Source of the DNA: Erysipelotrichaceae bacterium | Lineage (GTDB): Bacteria > Bacillota_I > Bacilli_A > Erysipelotrichales > Erysipelotrichaceae | Reading direction: 5' to 3' | Assembly (NCBI GenBank): GCA_017512885.1 | Contig: JAFWEP010000003.1 | Location: forward strand, 62,001-126,000 | Length of the DNA: 64,000 nt | Shown: piece by piece, positions 33,678 to 42,624 of the stretch | How the letters are laid out: each line of letters begins with the position of its first letter | How positions within the stretch are numbered: position 1 is the stretch's first letter | The notes under the pieces: model-generated | Database searches by the model: none | Told to the model about the DNA's origin: nothing | The model's input: the letters and a program-made list of their open reading frames with translations, nothing else | Made by a program: the position numbers and the translations under genes

Positions 33678-33758
33678 TGTTTTCTCCTTATGTCCCCTAT
33701 TATAACGCAAAAGAGACCTGCAGGTCTCTCAGTGCTTCGGCAGGACATGTCCTGCGAG

Positions 33759-34724
33759 TCAGCTCTTCCTTCTGACCATCATCACTGCCGGCAGGCTGAG
33801 CAGGAAGGGAAAGAAATAATTGGCCAGCCGGTAGACCAGCAGCAGGGAACTGACCTGCTGCTGCGGCAGATCTCTGCCGAAGAACAGCAGGAAGGCGAAT
33901 TCGATCGGCCCGAGACCGGATACATTGGGCAGCGAACCGGAAAGAGCCAGGATCAGTGAAGTGTAGATAACAGCTTTCAGCGTCGGCAGCGGCAGCTGCA
34001 GAAAGCGGCAGATCAGCGCCGGCAGGAGGCAGAGTGAAAGGAACTTCAGCAGATCCAGCAGCAGCACGGAGAGTGTCGTCCCCTTCCGGGCGAAGCAGTC
34101 TTTGACTTCGGTATTGAGCAGCTGCAGGTTCTCCTGCAGGGAACGTTTCTGCTTCGCAAAACGTTCCGGCATTTTCTCACAGAATCTCTGTCCCAGCTGA
34201 TTGATGCGGGTGCTGCAGGCAGCCAGGGTCAGAATGACGGTGATCGCGGTCCCGGCCGCAAAGCCGTAAGCCAGATACGGCGCAAGATCGGAAACCTCCA
34301 TCCCGCTGCCGATCCCCAGCAGCAGACAGAATGCCGCCAGCAGCAGGACCGCCGCTTTGTGCAGGATGTAGGAATAGAGGCAGACTCCTGCCGAAGCAGC
34401 TGCCGGGATCTCCGTATCCTGCAGATACAGTACCTGCAGAGGCAGAGCACCAGCGCCGGCAGTTGTCACATTCGCAAAGAGGCCCAGAAAGGAGAGGACC
34501 ACGCCCCGGAAGAGAGACAGCTTCCGCTGAGCGCCAAATGCCTGCGTATAGGCAGCACCTTCCAGCAGATAGTAGATGCAGCCTGCCCCCAGCAGGATCA
34601 CTGTCTTCGGCAGAGACAATGCGTTCAGCGCTTCCCGGATGGAGGCGAGATTGCGCCCGAAGACAAGATAGAGGATAGCAGCAATGATCAGAAGCTGCAG
34701 GATGCGAAACAGTTTTTCTTTCAC
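33759..34724 (-). CDS. UPF0104 / lysylphosphatidylglycerol-synthase-like membrane protein
   Basis: 321 residues from GTG 34724. The longer ATG at 34856 would read through the previous gene's terminator, so it is rejected. About eight hydrophobic helices are seen. Landmarks are YYLLEGAAYTQAFG, LGLFANVTTAGAGALPLQVLYL, SGLGPIEFAFLLF and LVYRLANYFFPFLLS. The family is the membrane (flippase-like) half of MprF, without the transferase domain. It is thought to move or bind lipids; function here unknown. Confidence 0.82.
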   Translation of the reverse strand: MKEKLFRILQLLIIAAILYLVFGRNLASIREALNALSLPKTVILLGAGCIYYLLEGAAYTQAFGAQRKLSLFRGVVLSFLGLFANVTTAGAGALPLQVLYLQDTEIPAAASAGVCLYSYILHKAAVLLLAAFCLLLGIGSGMEVSDLAPYLAYGFAAGTAITVILTLAACSTRINQLGQRFCEKMPERFAKQKRSLQENLQLLNTEVKDCFARKGTTLSVLLLDLLKFLSLCLLPALICRFLQLPLPTLKAVIYTSLILALSGSLPNVSGLGPIEFAFLLFFGRDLPQQQVSSLLLVYRLANYFFPFLLSLPAVMMVRRKS

Positions 34725-34749
34725 GAACCTAATTCTAGTCCTTTTTCCG

Positions 34750-34781
34750 CAAAAGAAAAGCATCCCCGGGATGCTTTTCTT
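34750..34781 (-). terminator. Terminator after the YegP-like gene
   Basis: A 13-bp perfect stem (34754-34766 with 34768-34780, AGAAAAGCATCCC type), followed on the minus strand by TTTTGC. It separates the YegP-like gene from the UPF0104 gene. Confidence 0.85.
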
Positions 34782-34788
34782 GATTATC

Positions 34789-35154
34789 TTACTTTTCGAC
34801 AGCAGCCTTGCCGGCGCCCTTCTTGACGTCTTCAACAGCTTCCTTCGCCAGGTCAACGGTCTCGAAGGGATCGCTGTGAGCGACGATCTGGCCGTTGCGG
34901 GCTTTCAGGCGGAAACGGTACTTGCCGGCCTTGTCTTCATAGACTTCGAATTTCGGGCACTTCTCAGCGGCATAGTTCTCTAACGTCTGATCTTCGACCG
35001 GAGCAGCAGCAGCGTTCTTCTTGACGCTCTCGATGCCGTTCAGGCAGGTCTTGCGGGTCGTGTAGACTTCCGAAGAAACGAAGGCATTATCTTCCTTGGC
35101 TCTGAACAGATCGAATTTGACGCCGGTGTTCGTGTTCTTAACTACGAATTTCAT
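34789..35154 (-). CDS. YegP-like DUF1508 protein, two tandem repeats
   Basis: 121 residues with two DUF1508 repeats: residues 1-48 (KFVVKNTNTGVKFDLFRAKE, ending GIESVKKNA) and 67-112 (KFEVYEDKAGKYRFRLKARNG, ending AVEDVKKGA). Each repeat is a small beta-sheet plus helix. The first copy is diverged (VSSEVYTTRKTCLNG). Family function is unknown; proteins of this type are small, abundant and cytosolic. An AGGAGG site and a good terminator indicate strong, single-gene expression. Confidence 0.85.
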   Translation of the reverse strand: MKFVVKNTNTGVKFDLFRAKEDNAFVSSEVYTTRKTCLNGIESVKKNAAAAPVEDQTLENYAAEKCPKFEVYEDKAGKYRFRLKARNGQIVAHSDPFETVDLAKEAVEDVKKGAGKAAVEK

Positions 35155-35205
35155 GGGTCTTTTCCTCCTATTGTTTATGCAAATCCCTTAATTTAAGTAT
35201 ACGTG

Positions 35206-35242
35206 AAAAAAGCCGGAATGGATATCCTTTTCCGGCTTTTTT
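35206..35242 (-). terminator. Terminator after the second MATE gene
   Basis: AAAAAAGCCGGAA (35206-35218) pairs with TTCCGGCTTTTTT (35230-35242). It works on the minus strand after the MATE stop at 35246; A and T runs on both sides make it symmetrical. Confidence 0.85.
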
Positions 35243-35245
35243 GGT

Positions 35246-36610
35246 TCAGTTATGCATCAGTTTTGCCCGGGCTGACAGCGAACGCTTCAGCCAGCCTCCC
35301 TGCAGGTAATAGGCCAGGAACAGCAGTCCGGTAATGACCCAGGACAGCGGGTAACAGCGCAGGGTATCGAAGATGCTGGAGGAAGGGACGAAGACGATCC
35401 AGACGATACGGAAGACCGCAATTCCGGCCGCCGTTATCAGCATCGTCGTCAGCGAATCGCCGCAGGAGCGCAGTCCGCTGGAGAAGACCTCTACGAAGAT
35501 GAAGGTGATCCAGTAGGGACAGAGATAACGCAGGATCTCGACCCCGATACGGATGACTTCCGGATCGGAAGTGAAGAGCGGATAGAGGTAAGGTCCTCCA
35601 AAATACATGAAGACCGCCAGGACCCCGGAGATCAGCAGGTCCAGCAGCAGCGAGACCCGGAATCCCTTCCGGACCCTTTCGATATTGCCGGCCCCGAAGT
35701 TCTGTCCGCTGAAGGTCAGCACCGAAGTGCCGAAGGCTCCGGACGTCGTCCAGAAGAGGGCATCGATCTTGCCGAAGGCGGTATAGGCCGCCATCGTATC
35801 GACACCGTAGCCGTTGACCGAACGCTGGATGAAGAGGTTGGAGACCGAATACAGACAGCTCTGGATGCCGGTCGGCAGTCCGATCACTACGATCCGGGAA
35901 AGGATATCCCGGTCGAAACGAAGGTCCTTCAGACGGAAACGGTAGGCCTCGTAGCTCCTTCCCAGGACATAGAGGGTCAGGACGCAGCTGACCGCCTGCG
36001 AAAGGACCGTCGCCAGCGCTGCTCCTTCGACGCCCATCCCCAGCCAGGCTACACAGACGATATCGAGGACGATATTGGTGAAGCAGGAGATGATCAGGAA
36101 GTAGAGCGGACGTCGGGAATCCCCTACGGCCCTTAATACGCCGGCACCGTTATTGTAGATCATGGAAGGGATCATCCCGGCCAGGAAGATCTGCATATAG
36201 CGTACGGAAAGCGGAAAGACGCTGTCCGGTACATTCATCATACGCAGCAGAGCCGGCGTCAGGGCGATCCCGCCTACCGTCAGCAATGCCCCCAGACTGA
36301 CCGCCAGAAACATGGCTGAAGAAACAGCCCGTCTGACACCTTTGGTGTCGCCGGAGCCGTAATACTGGCTGACGACGACGGTCGCACCGGAAGAGAGTCC
36401 GGTCACGAAACCGACCAGCAGGTTGATCATGGTCCCGGTCGTTCCGCCTACGGCGCCCAGCGCTTCCTTGCCGACGAAGTTCCCGACGACGACCGCATCC
36501 ACGGTGTTATATAACTGCTGAAAGAAAGTCCCGATCAGGATCGGGAAGAAAAAATACAGGATCGGTCTGACGATCGGACCGTGCAGCAGGTCAGGACGGC
36601 TTTTCCGCAT
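35246..36610 (-). CDS. MATE-family efflux transporter (second copy)
   Basis: 454 residues from ATG 36610, where CGGAGG lies 7 bases upstream; an upstream in-frame ATG at 36712 reads across a terminator and is rejected. Twelve helices; N-half IGTFFQQLYNTVDAVVVGNFVGKEALGAVG, with GATVVVSQYYGSGD, C-half GQNFGAGNIERVRKGFR. It is a paralogue of the MATE at 21670-23019. An Rrf2-family gene lies directly upstream but ends in its own terminator, so this gene needs its own promoter (TATAGT near 36640). Confidence 0.9.
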   Translation of the reverse strand: MRKSRPDLLHGPIVRPILYFFFPILIGTFFQQLYNTVDAVVVGNFVGKEALGAVGGTTGTMINLLVGFVTGLSSGATVVVSQYYGSGDTKGVRRAVSSAMFLAVSLGALLTVGGIALTPALLRMMNVPDSVFPLSVRYMQIFLAGMIPSMIYNNGAGVLRAVGDSRRPLYFLIISCFTNIVLDIVCVAWLGMGVEGAALATVLSQAVSCVLTLYVLGRSYEAYRFRLKDLRFDRDILSRIVVIGLPTGIQSCLYSVSNLFIQRSVNGYGVDTMAAYTAFGKIDALFWTTSGAFGTSVLTFSGQNFGAGNIERVRKGFRVSLLLDLLISGVLAVFMYFGGPYLYPLFTSDPEVIRIGVEILRYLCPYWITFIFVEVFSSGLRSCGDSLTTMLITAAGIAVFRIVWIVFVPSSSIFDTLRCYPLSWVITGLLFLAYYLQGGWLKRSLSARAKLMHN

Positions 36611-36660
36611 AGGACACCTCCGGAAAACATACCAAACCACTATAGCACTTTCTAAACAAA

Positions 36661-36693
36661 AGAAAAGAAAAAAGATCGGAAACTTTTCCGATC
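36661..36693 (-). terminator. Terminator after the Rrf2-family gene
   Basis: GATCGGAAA (36674-36682) and TTTCCGATC (36685-36693) form the stem; on the minus strand TTTTTTCTTTTC follows. Confidence 0.85.
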
Positions 36694-36701
36694 CTTGAAA
36701 A

Positions 36702-37103
36702 CTATCTGGCACAGAGATCCGACAGTGTCAGACCATGCAGATAAGACCTCAGATTCTGGTTGTAATCAGAGATCTTCCGGTAGGTAGCGGGTGCATACTT
36801 TTCCATACTGGCACAGGCTTTCTCATCTTCCAGCGTGCGTTCATACAGGATATCGTCTCCGAAGAGATCCAGCACATCCCTGACCTGAACATCCTTCGGA
36901 TCGACCGCCAGCCGCCAGCCGCCGGTCACTCCGCGTTCTACGCTGACGATCCCGGCCTTGCGCATCTTGCCCATGACCGTATACAGGAAGTTCTGCGGGA
37001 TGTCCATCTCCTCCGCGATCTCTGCCGCATTGGCCATCTCTCCTTTCGCTGTCAGGTAGATCAGCGCACTCAGTGCATAATCTGTAGTCATTTTCCACTG
37101 CAT
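36702..37103 (-). CDS. Rrf2-family transcriptional regulator
   Basis: 133 residues. The N-terminal winged helix-turn-helix is clear (TTDYALSALIYLTAKGEMANAAEIAEEMDIPQNFLYTVMGKMRKAGIV; wing RGVTGGWRLA). The three conserved cysteines that bind an iron-sulfur cluster in IscR/NsrR are not present in order: only one cysteine (KACASM) is in the expected region and one at the C-terminus. It thus probably senses by another means. It may control the adjacent MATE gene. Confidence 0.85.
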   Translation of the reverse strand: MQWKMTTDYALSALIYLTAKGEMANAAEIAEEMDIPQNFLYTVMGKMRKAGIVSVERGVTGGWRLAVDPKDVQVRDVLDLFGDDILYERTLEDEKACASMEKYAPATYRKISDYNQNLRSYLHGLTLSDLCAR

Positions 37104-37179
37104 AAATAAACCCCATACTTTACTATTCTTATCAACTATTAATTATAGCTCTTTTTTCTGATTTGTGACAGGTTTCGCA

Positions 37180-37207
37180 TAAAAAAGGATCTGTTATGTT
37201 CGATCCT
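37180..37207 (-). terminator. Terminator after apbE
   Basis: AGGATC (37202-37207 on the minus strand) pairs with GATCCT (37186-37191), then TTTTT. The stem is short (6 bp). Confidence 0.6.
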
Positions 37208-37208
37208 G

Positions 37209-38267
37209 TTACCGGCGATAAGCTTCGTCAGTAATGGAGAGATCCGCAAGGTCGCTGGAGACATGCAGCTCCCGGTCGACCAGCACATAGTCCTTCGCCC
37301 AGGCTTCCTGCAGGGCGTCTGCCCCTCTGATGCAGAAAGCAGTCGAAAGCGCATCGGCTTCCGCCGCCGAAGAAGAAAGCACCACGGCACTGAGCAGACC
37401 GTCACTGCGCACATTGATGGGATAGCCGGTCTCCGGATCCAGGATATGACAGTAACGGATACCGTCCTGTTCAAAGCAACGATAGGCATCGCTGCTGTCG
37501 GCAGCTGCCTGATCCTTTATCCGCAGGGTGCCGAACGAAATGTCTTCGTTCGCTCCGGGACGGGGCTTGCTGAGGGCGAGCTCGCTCTCACCCAGCACGA
37601 AGAGCGAGGAGGAACCGCAGCGGAAGGAAGCTTCCTTCACCCCTTCCGCCTGCAGATGATCTCTGACCCGGTCGCAGACATAACCCTTGGCGATCCCGCC
37701 CAGATCGATCATCGCCGAACATCTCTTTCCTTCGATCTCCTGATCGGGGATCCCCTTGTAGAGAGTATAGGAACTTCCGTCGCTTCCTAAAACGATCTCT
37801 TCACAGCCCAAAAGCTGCCGATAAGCTTTGATCGTCTCTTCTTCCGGGATGGTATATTCTCTTTCCTCACCGGCTGCGGCCGGGGCAAAGCCCCAGAGCT
37901 TCACCAGCGGATAGACTGTCGGATCATAGGCGCCTCCGGTCAGTTCATAGCAGGCCTCTGCCTGTTGCCAGAGCGAGGCAAAGGTCTCCGAGATGACCAG
38001 CTCTTCTCCGTGTGAGAGCGCATTAAAACGGCTGATCTCCGAGTCTTCCTCTCGCAGGTCGGCCGTTTCCGAGACTTCCTGCAGGATCTGCAGGCAGCCT
38101 TCCCAGAGTTTCTGCGCTTCTTTCTGACTGCGTGTTTTCACCTGCAGGATGACGGCAGTCGAAAAGTAGTCCGTCGTCTGAAAAGTATAGGTCTTCGGCT
38201 GCAGAAGCGCAAACAGCAGACTGCCGCCGATCAACAGTGTTAATGCCAGGGTCCGGAACTTCTTCAC
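37209..38267 (-). CDS. apbE: FAD:protein FMN transferase (ApbE)
   Basis: 352 residues from a GTG at 38267 with only a weak ribosome site. An N-terminal hydrophobic helix (7-22) lacks a lipobox cysteine, so the protein is anchored or secreted. Family motifs: YFSTAVILQV, EISRFNA, GGAYDPTVYPLVKLWGF (about 115-131), IDLGGIAKGYVCD (about 207), and ILDPETGYPI. It attaches FMN to Thr/Ser of partner proteins such as Rnf or NQR subunits or extracellular reductases, none of which is in the window. Confidence 0.9.
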   Translation of the reverse strand: MKKFRTLALTLLIGGSLLFALLQPKTYTFQTTDYFSTAVILQVKTRSQKEAQKLWEGCLQILQEVSETADLREEDSEISRFNALSHGEELVISETFASLWQQAEACYELTGGAYDPTVYPLVKLWGFAPAAAGEEREYTIPEEETIKAYRQLLGCEEIVLGSDGSSYTLYKGIPDQEIEGKRCSAMIDLGGIAKGYVCDRVRDHLQAEGVKEASFRCGSSSLFVLGESELALSKPRPGANEDISFGTLRIKDQAAADSSDAYRCFEQDGIRYCHILDPETGYPINVRSDGLLSAVVLSSSAAEADALSTAFCIRGADALQEAWAKDYVLVDRELHVSSDLADLSITDEAYRR

Positions 38268-38296
38268 AGAACCATCTTAACAGAAAAGCCCGGGAC

Positions 38297-38908
38297 TTAC
38301 ATCCCGGACTCCATGAACCATTTTAATGCCTTCAATAAGCGCTCTTCCCCGTCTGCGAAATGACCGCCGGGATTCCTCTCCTGTCTGAGAGAGACGCCCT
38401 TCTCTTTTAAGATCTGCGCACAGGCAGCCGTCTCTTCCGCTACGCTCGCCAGCAGGGGATTGCGGCTGTTGGCCTCCTGATCGCCCAGTGACAGGTAGAC
38501 GTCCTCAGCGTGAAAAGGATGTTCGGAAAGGTATTCCCGGAAACCGGGGTACCAGAGCGATCCCGAGATCGAGATGATCTGCGCAAAAGCGTCGCTTTTG
38601 GAAGCGGCATATAACGCAAAAAGACCAGCCAGCGAGACACCGGCCAGACACTTCCTGCCCGGGATCTCTTTTACCTCTTCCAACAGTCTCTGCAGGAAAG
38701 CATCGCCTCCGCCGGAGAAGTCCTCCCCTTTCTTAAAGACCTTCTTCGCCGGCCAGGGCGAAAGATCTTTGTTCCAGTCGATCCCGGAGACGGTATATGC
38801 GCTGCAATGATTCTCCCGGCAGAAGGAGAGGCAGTTCTGCGGAAATCCTTCTTCCAGAAAGATCAGGCTGCAGTCTGCCTGCAGATCTTTATATGCTTCC
38901 CGGATCAC
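38297..38908 (-). CDS. Esterase-D-like alpha/beta hydrolase
   Basis: 203 residues from GTG 38908, overlapping the nitroreductase stop (GTGA). Nucleophile elbow GVSLAGLFALYA near residue 90, then ISISGSLWYPGF, acid in SLGDQEANS, histidine in GGHFADG. This matches the Fes/IroE/esterase-D group that cleaves siderophore or other esters; a cytosolic esterase is the safest call. It is shorter than usual because the lid is small. Confidence 0.75.
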   Translation of the reverse strand: MIREAYKDLQADCSLIFLEEGFPQNCLSFCRENHCSAYTVSGIDWNKDLSPWPAKKVFKKGEDFSGGGDAFLQRLLEEVKEIPGRKCLAGVSLAGLFALYAASKSDAFAQIISISGSLWYPGFREYLSEHPFHAEDVYLSLGDQEANSRNPLLASVAEETAACAQILKEKGVSLRQERNPGGHFADGEERLLKALKWFMESGM

Positions 38909-39429
38909 TTTACCCAGTAAGCAAACTTTTCCTTGCGCGGTCTGGCTTCCGGCATTTCACCTTCCGGATAACCGAGGATCAGGTTGCCGATCCCTTCGTA
39001 GTCACCTTCCACGCCCAGTTCCTTCAGCAGGGCCTGTCCTTCTTCGGAAGCCATGACTTCCTTCGCCCGGTGGATCCAGCAGGAACCCAGTCCCAGGGCA
39101 TGGGCGGCATTCATCATATTGCCCATCGCCAGCGATCCGTCATACAGGTAGGTCATCGAAGAACGGTCCGCCAGGACGACGATCACCGCCGGCGCTCCGT
39201 AGAAGGGATCGATGTCCGCTCCCATCACAGCCGCATTGAGCCGGGAGAGCCTGTCTCTGACTTCCTTCTTCGTGACCACGACTGCGATCACCGGCTGCTT
39301 TCCCATCCCGGAGGGGGCATAGGCACCGGCTTTCAGAACTTCTTCGATCAGTTCTTCGGGTACTTCCTTCGCCTGATACTTCCGGACCGAGCGTCTCTCC
39401 AACAGTGTTTCCATCACCTTGTTTTCCAT
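38905..39429 (-). CDS. Nitroreductase-family flavoprotein
   Basis: 174 residues, a typical short nitroreductase. FMN-binding motif ERRSVRKYQAKEVPEE at 11-26, substrate/flavin loop APSGMGKQP (about 38-46), and GLGSCWIHRAKE (about 113-124). It reduces nitroaromatics, quinones or similar compounds with NAD(P)H. AAAGGAG lies 8 bases before the ATG. It forms a two-gene unit with the esterase. Confidence 0.88.
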   Translation of the reverse strand: MENKVMETLLERRSVRKYQAKEVPEELIEEVLKAGAYAPSGMGKQPVIAVVVTKKEVRDRLSRLNAAVMGADIDPFYGAPAVIVVLADRSSMTYLYDGSLAMGNMMNAAHALGLGSCWIHRAKEVMASEEGQALLKELGVEGDYEGIGNLILGYPEGEMPEARPRKEKFAYWVK

Positions 39430-39460
39430 GATAGTTCTCCTTTTTCTTCATTATACCGCG

Positions 39461-39488
39461 AAAAGAAAAAGGCGTTTATGCAACGCCT
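39461..39488 (-). terminator. Terminator after the KtrA gene
   Basis: On the minus strand AGGCGTT, loop GCATA, AACGCCT (39470-39488), then TTTTCTTTT. Confidence 0.85.
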
Positions 39489-40135
39489 CAGTTTCCGTAG
39501 ATCTTCCGCAGCTGTTTCTCCGTACCGCCGACGATTAGCGTCTGTTTCTCTCCGAAACTGTCATTGACGTCGATGACCGGGTCAAAACCCTTCTCGGAAC
39601 GGATCCCGATGATATTGATCCCGTAGCGGCTGCGTACCTGCAGTTCTCCGACGGTCTTGCCGACCCAGCTGTAGGGTACTTCCACTTCCATGATCTGGTA
39701 GTCTTCCGTCAGTTTGAAGTAGTCCAGGATGCGGTTGCGGGTATAGCGTACAGCCAGATGGTCTGCCACTTCCTGTTCCGGGAAGATGACCTCATCCGCC
39801 CCGATCTTCTTCAGCAGACGGGCATGGAAATTGGAACTGGCCCGGGCAACGACTTTCTGGGCGCCCAGTTCCTTTAAGACGGCCGTGATCATCATCGAGG
39901 CTTCAAAGTCCTTACTGATGCAGACGATGCAGTAGTCAAAGTTATTGACCCCGATCTCCCGCAGCGTATCCATATCGGTGCAGTCACCGATCTTGACCGC
40001 TGTCACGACATCCGCCAGTTTCTGCGCTTTGTCCTCATTCCGGTCCAGCAGCATCACTTCGTTGCCTTCCAGCATCAGCTGTTCCGCCAGACGCGAGCCC
40101 ATGCGTCCGGCCCCTATTACCAGAAACGAATTCAT
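39488..40135 (-). CDS. ktrA: Potassium uptake regulatory subunit (KtrA/TrkA, RCK)
   Basis: 215 residues: RCK_N Rossmann domain (VIGAGRMGSRLAEQL at 6-20, LLDRNEDKAQ, GDCTDMDTLREIGV), then RCK_C (about 135-215) with YSWVGKTVGELQVRSRYGINIIGI. It forms an octameric ring that gates the KtrB channel in response to ATP/ADP or c-di-AMP. AAGGAGG precedes the ATG. The ktrB gene ends 9 bases upstream; the two form one operon. Confidence 0.92.
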   Translation of the reverse strand: MNSFLVIGAGRMGSRLAEQLMLEGNEVMLLDRNEDKAQKLADVVTAVKIGDCTDMDTLREIGVNNFDYCIVCISKDFEASMMITAVLKELGAQKVVARASSNFHARLLKKIGADEVIFPEQEVADHLAVRYTRNRILDYFKLTEDYQIMEVEVPYSWVGKTVGELQVRSRYGINIIGIRSEKGFDPVIDVNDSFGEKQTLIVGGTEKQLRKIYGN

Positions 40136-40144
40136 AGTCCTCCT

Positions 40145-41488
40145 TTACCCGATGATCAGTTTACCGACCGGGTTCTTTACCTTTTCCGAAGCAGAAGGCC
40201 GGGACAGTGCCAGGAATACGGTCATACCGCCCAGTCTTCCGATGAACATCAATGCGATCACCGTCAGTTTCGAGATATCATTCAGTGTCGGGGTGATGCC
40301 TAAGGTCACTCCGACCGTTCCTACAGCCGAGATACACTCAAAGAGAGATTCCTCCACCCCTTCTCCGCAGAGACAGAGGATATAGGAGCCGAGCACGGCC
40401 AGCAGGATGTAGAGCGAAGCAGTGACGAAGGCCCTTCTTACTACCAGATGATCGATACGGTAGCGTCCGATCGGCGTATCTACCGTTTCGGTAGAGTGCA
40501 GCCACTCCCAGACGGTCATGCCGATCAGGACCAGCGTCGTGATCTTGAGACCGCCGCCGGTGCCGCCCGGAGCGGCTCCGGCGATCATCAGCGCCATCAT
40601 CATCAGTTTGCCGGCTGGCGAGAGCGTACTCAGATCGACGTTGGAGAATCCGGCTGTACGCGGGGTCACCGTCAGGAAGAAGGCATTGACCATACTGTCA
40701 AGCGGGGTCATGCCCGCTAAGGAAGCATTCTGTTCGCTCATGATATAGAAGAAGAGCGGAATGACGATCAGCAGCATCGTCGTCGTCAGGACGATCTGGG
40801 TATGCAGTTCCAGTTTCTTCCATTGGAAACGCTTGTGCAGGAGATCGCTCCAGACCACGAAGCCCAGTCCGCCCAAGAGGACCAGGAAAGCGGCTGTCAG
40901 CAGCACTAACGGATCGTTCTGGAAGGAGATCAGGGAAGGCGCTTCCCGTGCTCCGAGCAGGTCGAAACCGGCATTGCAGAAGGAAGAGACGGCATGGAAG
41001 AGCGAGAACCAGAGTCCCTGTTTCCAGCCGAAGAGCGGTACGAAACGGATGCTGAAGAGGAGCGCTCCTGCCAGTTCCAGGAACAGGCTTCCGCCCAGGA
41101 TCAGTTTGACCAGCGGGACGATGCCGTCTAACTGCAGGGCACTGACCGATTCCATCAGCAGACTGCGCTGGTTAAGACCGATCTTCTTCCTCCGGCTCAG
41201 CAGGAAGAGGAAGATGACGGTCACGAAGCCGAGTCCGCCGATCTGGATCAGGATCAGTAAGACGATCTGCCCGAAGAGAGTGAACTGGGTATAGGGATCA
41301 TAGACGGTCAGACCGGTGACACAGGTCGCCGAGGTCGCTTCAAACAGGGCATTGAGGAACGGCATATACTGTCCGTCACGATTGCTGATGGGCAGCATCA
41401 GCAGCAATGATCCTAACAGGATCAGCGCCGCAAAGCCGAAACTCAGCAGGACAGCCGGCGGCTGCCGGCGGACAAACTTCTTCTTCAT
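40145..41488 (-). CDS. ktrB: Potassium uptake membrane subunit (KtrB/TrkH)
   Basis: 447 residues with four M1-P-M2 repeats. The four selectivity-filter segments are all visible: TSATCVTGLTV, SSFCNAGFDL, TPRTAGFSNVD and SAVGTVGVTLG. The length is typical of KtrB rather than the longer TrkH. With KtrA it imports K+ with Na+ or H+. AAAGGAGG precedes the ATG. It diverges from the adenosine deaminase operon. Confidence 0.93.
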   Translation of the reverse strand: MKKKFVRRQPPAVLLSFGFAALILLGSLLLMLPISNRDGQYMPFLNALFEATSATCVTGLTVYDPYTQFTLFGQIVLLILIQIGGLGFVTVIFLFLLSRRKKIGLNQRSLLMESVSALQLDGIVPLVKLILGGSLFLELAGALLFSIRFVPLFGWKQGLWFSLFHAVSSFCNAGFDLLGAREAPSLISFQNDPLVLLTAAFLVLLGGLGFVVWSDLLHKRFQWKKLELHTQIVLTTTMLLIVIPLFFYIMSEQNASLAGMTPLDSMVNAFFLTVTPRTAGFSNVDLSTLSPAGKLMMMALMIAGAAPGGTGGGLKITTLVLIGMTVWEWLHSTETVDTPIGRYRIDHLVVRRAFVTASLYILLAVLGSYILCLCGEGVEESLFECISAVGTVGVTLGITPTLNDISKLTVIALMFIGRLGGMTVFLALSRPSASEKVKNPVGKLIIG

Positions 41489-41572
41489 CTCTGCAGCACC
41501 TCCTTTCCTGCACAGATATTCCTATCATACACTGTTTTCTGTCTTTCCTGAAGTTCTCACTTCACAATCTGA

Positions 41573-41595
41573 TAAAATAAAGAAAAGGAAGGTAA
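41573..41595 (+). promoter_or_regulatory. Likely promoter -10 and ribosome site of the add operon
   Basis: TAAAAT (41573-41578) is the best -10; no convincing -35 lies 16-18 bases upstream. AAAAGGAAGG follows before the ATG at 41603. Confidence 0.35.
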
Positions 41596-41602
41596 AGATC
41601 CT

Positions 41603-42622
41603 ATGCGTTATCATTTCCCGAAATGTGACCTCCACCTGCATCTGGACGGTTCTTTCCGTATCGAGACCGTCTGGCGCTTAGCGAAAGAACAGGGCGTGAT
41701 CCTGCCCGGAAAGACTCTGGAAGAATACCGTCAGTTCCTGATCGACTGCTCCAATGCGGAATCCGTCAACCAGTACCTGAAGATGTTCGATGACCCGATC
41801 AAAGTGATGCAGGATCCCGACTCTTTAGCCCTGGTCACCAAAGAACTGATCCTCGACCTGCAGGAGATCGGCATGGCCTATGCCGAGATCCGCTTCGCTC
41901 CCCAGCTGCATACCCGCAAGGGCATGAGCCAGGCGGAAGCGGTGGAAGCGGTCCTGAAAGGAAGAGAAGAAGGCCTGAAGGAATGTCCCGGTCTCAGGAT
42001 CGGCATCATCACCTGCATGATGAGCATCGGTCCGGAGACCCTGAACTGGGAAGCCAACGAAGAGACCGTCGAAGTCTGCCGCAAGTATCTCGGCAAAGGC
42101 GTCGTCGGCATCGACCTGGCCGGAGCCGAAGGCATCGTCCCCTTAAGCAACTTTGCCCCGCTCTTTGCGAAAGCGAAGGAATACGGACTGCCTATGACCT
42201 GCCATGCCGGTGACAGTCAGGACTGGAAAACGGTCGAAGATGCGATCGCCTTCGGCGTCACCCGTATCGGTCACGGTCACCACATCTATGAGAATCCGGC
42301 GCTCTGCCGCGTTGCCGCTGAGAAAGGCATCGCCTTAGAGATCTGTCCCACCTCCAACATACAGTGCAAGACCCGTGAGTCCTACCCTCTGCACCCGGCT
42401 CAGAACCTCTTAAACATGGGCATCCCGGTCACCATCAATACCGATAATATGACGCTGGCCCGGGTCAATGTAGAGGATGAATATGATCACTGTCTCAACG
42501 AGATGGGCTTCGAAGAGGAAGATCTGATCCTCATGAACATCAACTCCGTCAAAGCTTCCTTCATGCCGGAAGAAGACAAGAAGGTCCTCATCGCCGAACT
42601 GATGACCTATCTGGAGAGCTAG
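41603..42622 (+). CDS. add: Adenosine deaminase
   Basis: 339 residues with full ADA signatures: metal ligands in CDLHLHLDGS (H11, H13), CHAGDSQDW, catalytic GVTRIGHGHH, and the metal-binding aspartate in TINTDN; PTSNIQCK is also typical. It deaminates adenosine or deoxyadenosine to inosine. It starts a three-gene nucleoside operon; the phosphorylase gene begins 2 bases after its stop. Confidence 0.93.
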   Translation: MRYHFPKCDLHLHLDGSFRIETVWRLAKEQGVILPGKTLEEYRQFLIDCSNAESVNQYLKMFDDPIKVMQDPDSLALVTKELILDLQEIGMAYAEIRFAPQLHTRKGMSQAEAVEAVLKGREEGLKECPGLRIGIITCMMSIGPETLNWEANEETVEVCRKYLGKGVVGIDLAGAEGIVPLSNFAPLFAKAKEYGLPMTCHAGDSQDWKTVEDAIAFGVTRIGHGHHIYENPALCRVAAEKGIALEICPTSNIQCKTRESYPLHPAQNLLNMGIPVTINTDNMTLARVNVEDEYDHCLNEMGFEEEDLILMNINSVKASFMPEEDKKVLIAELMTYLES

Positions 42623-42624
42623 AA

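Noticed and set aside
34725-34856. Upstream ATG start of the UPF0104 membrane protein
   Set aside because: The extra 44 residues would be read through the terminator stem of the preceding gene; GTG 34724 begins at the conserved family start.
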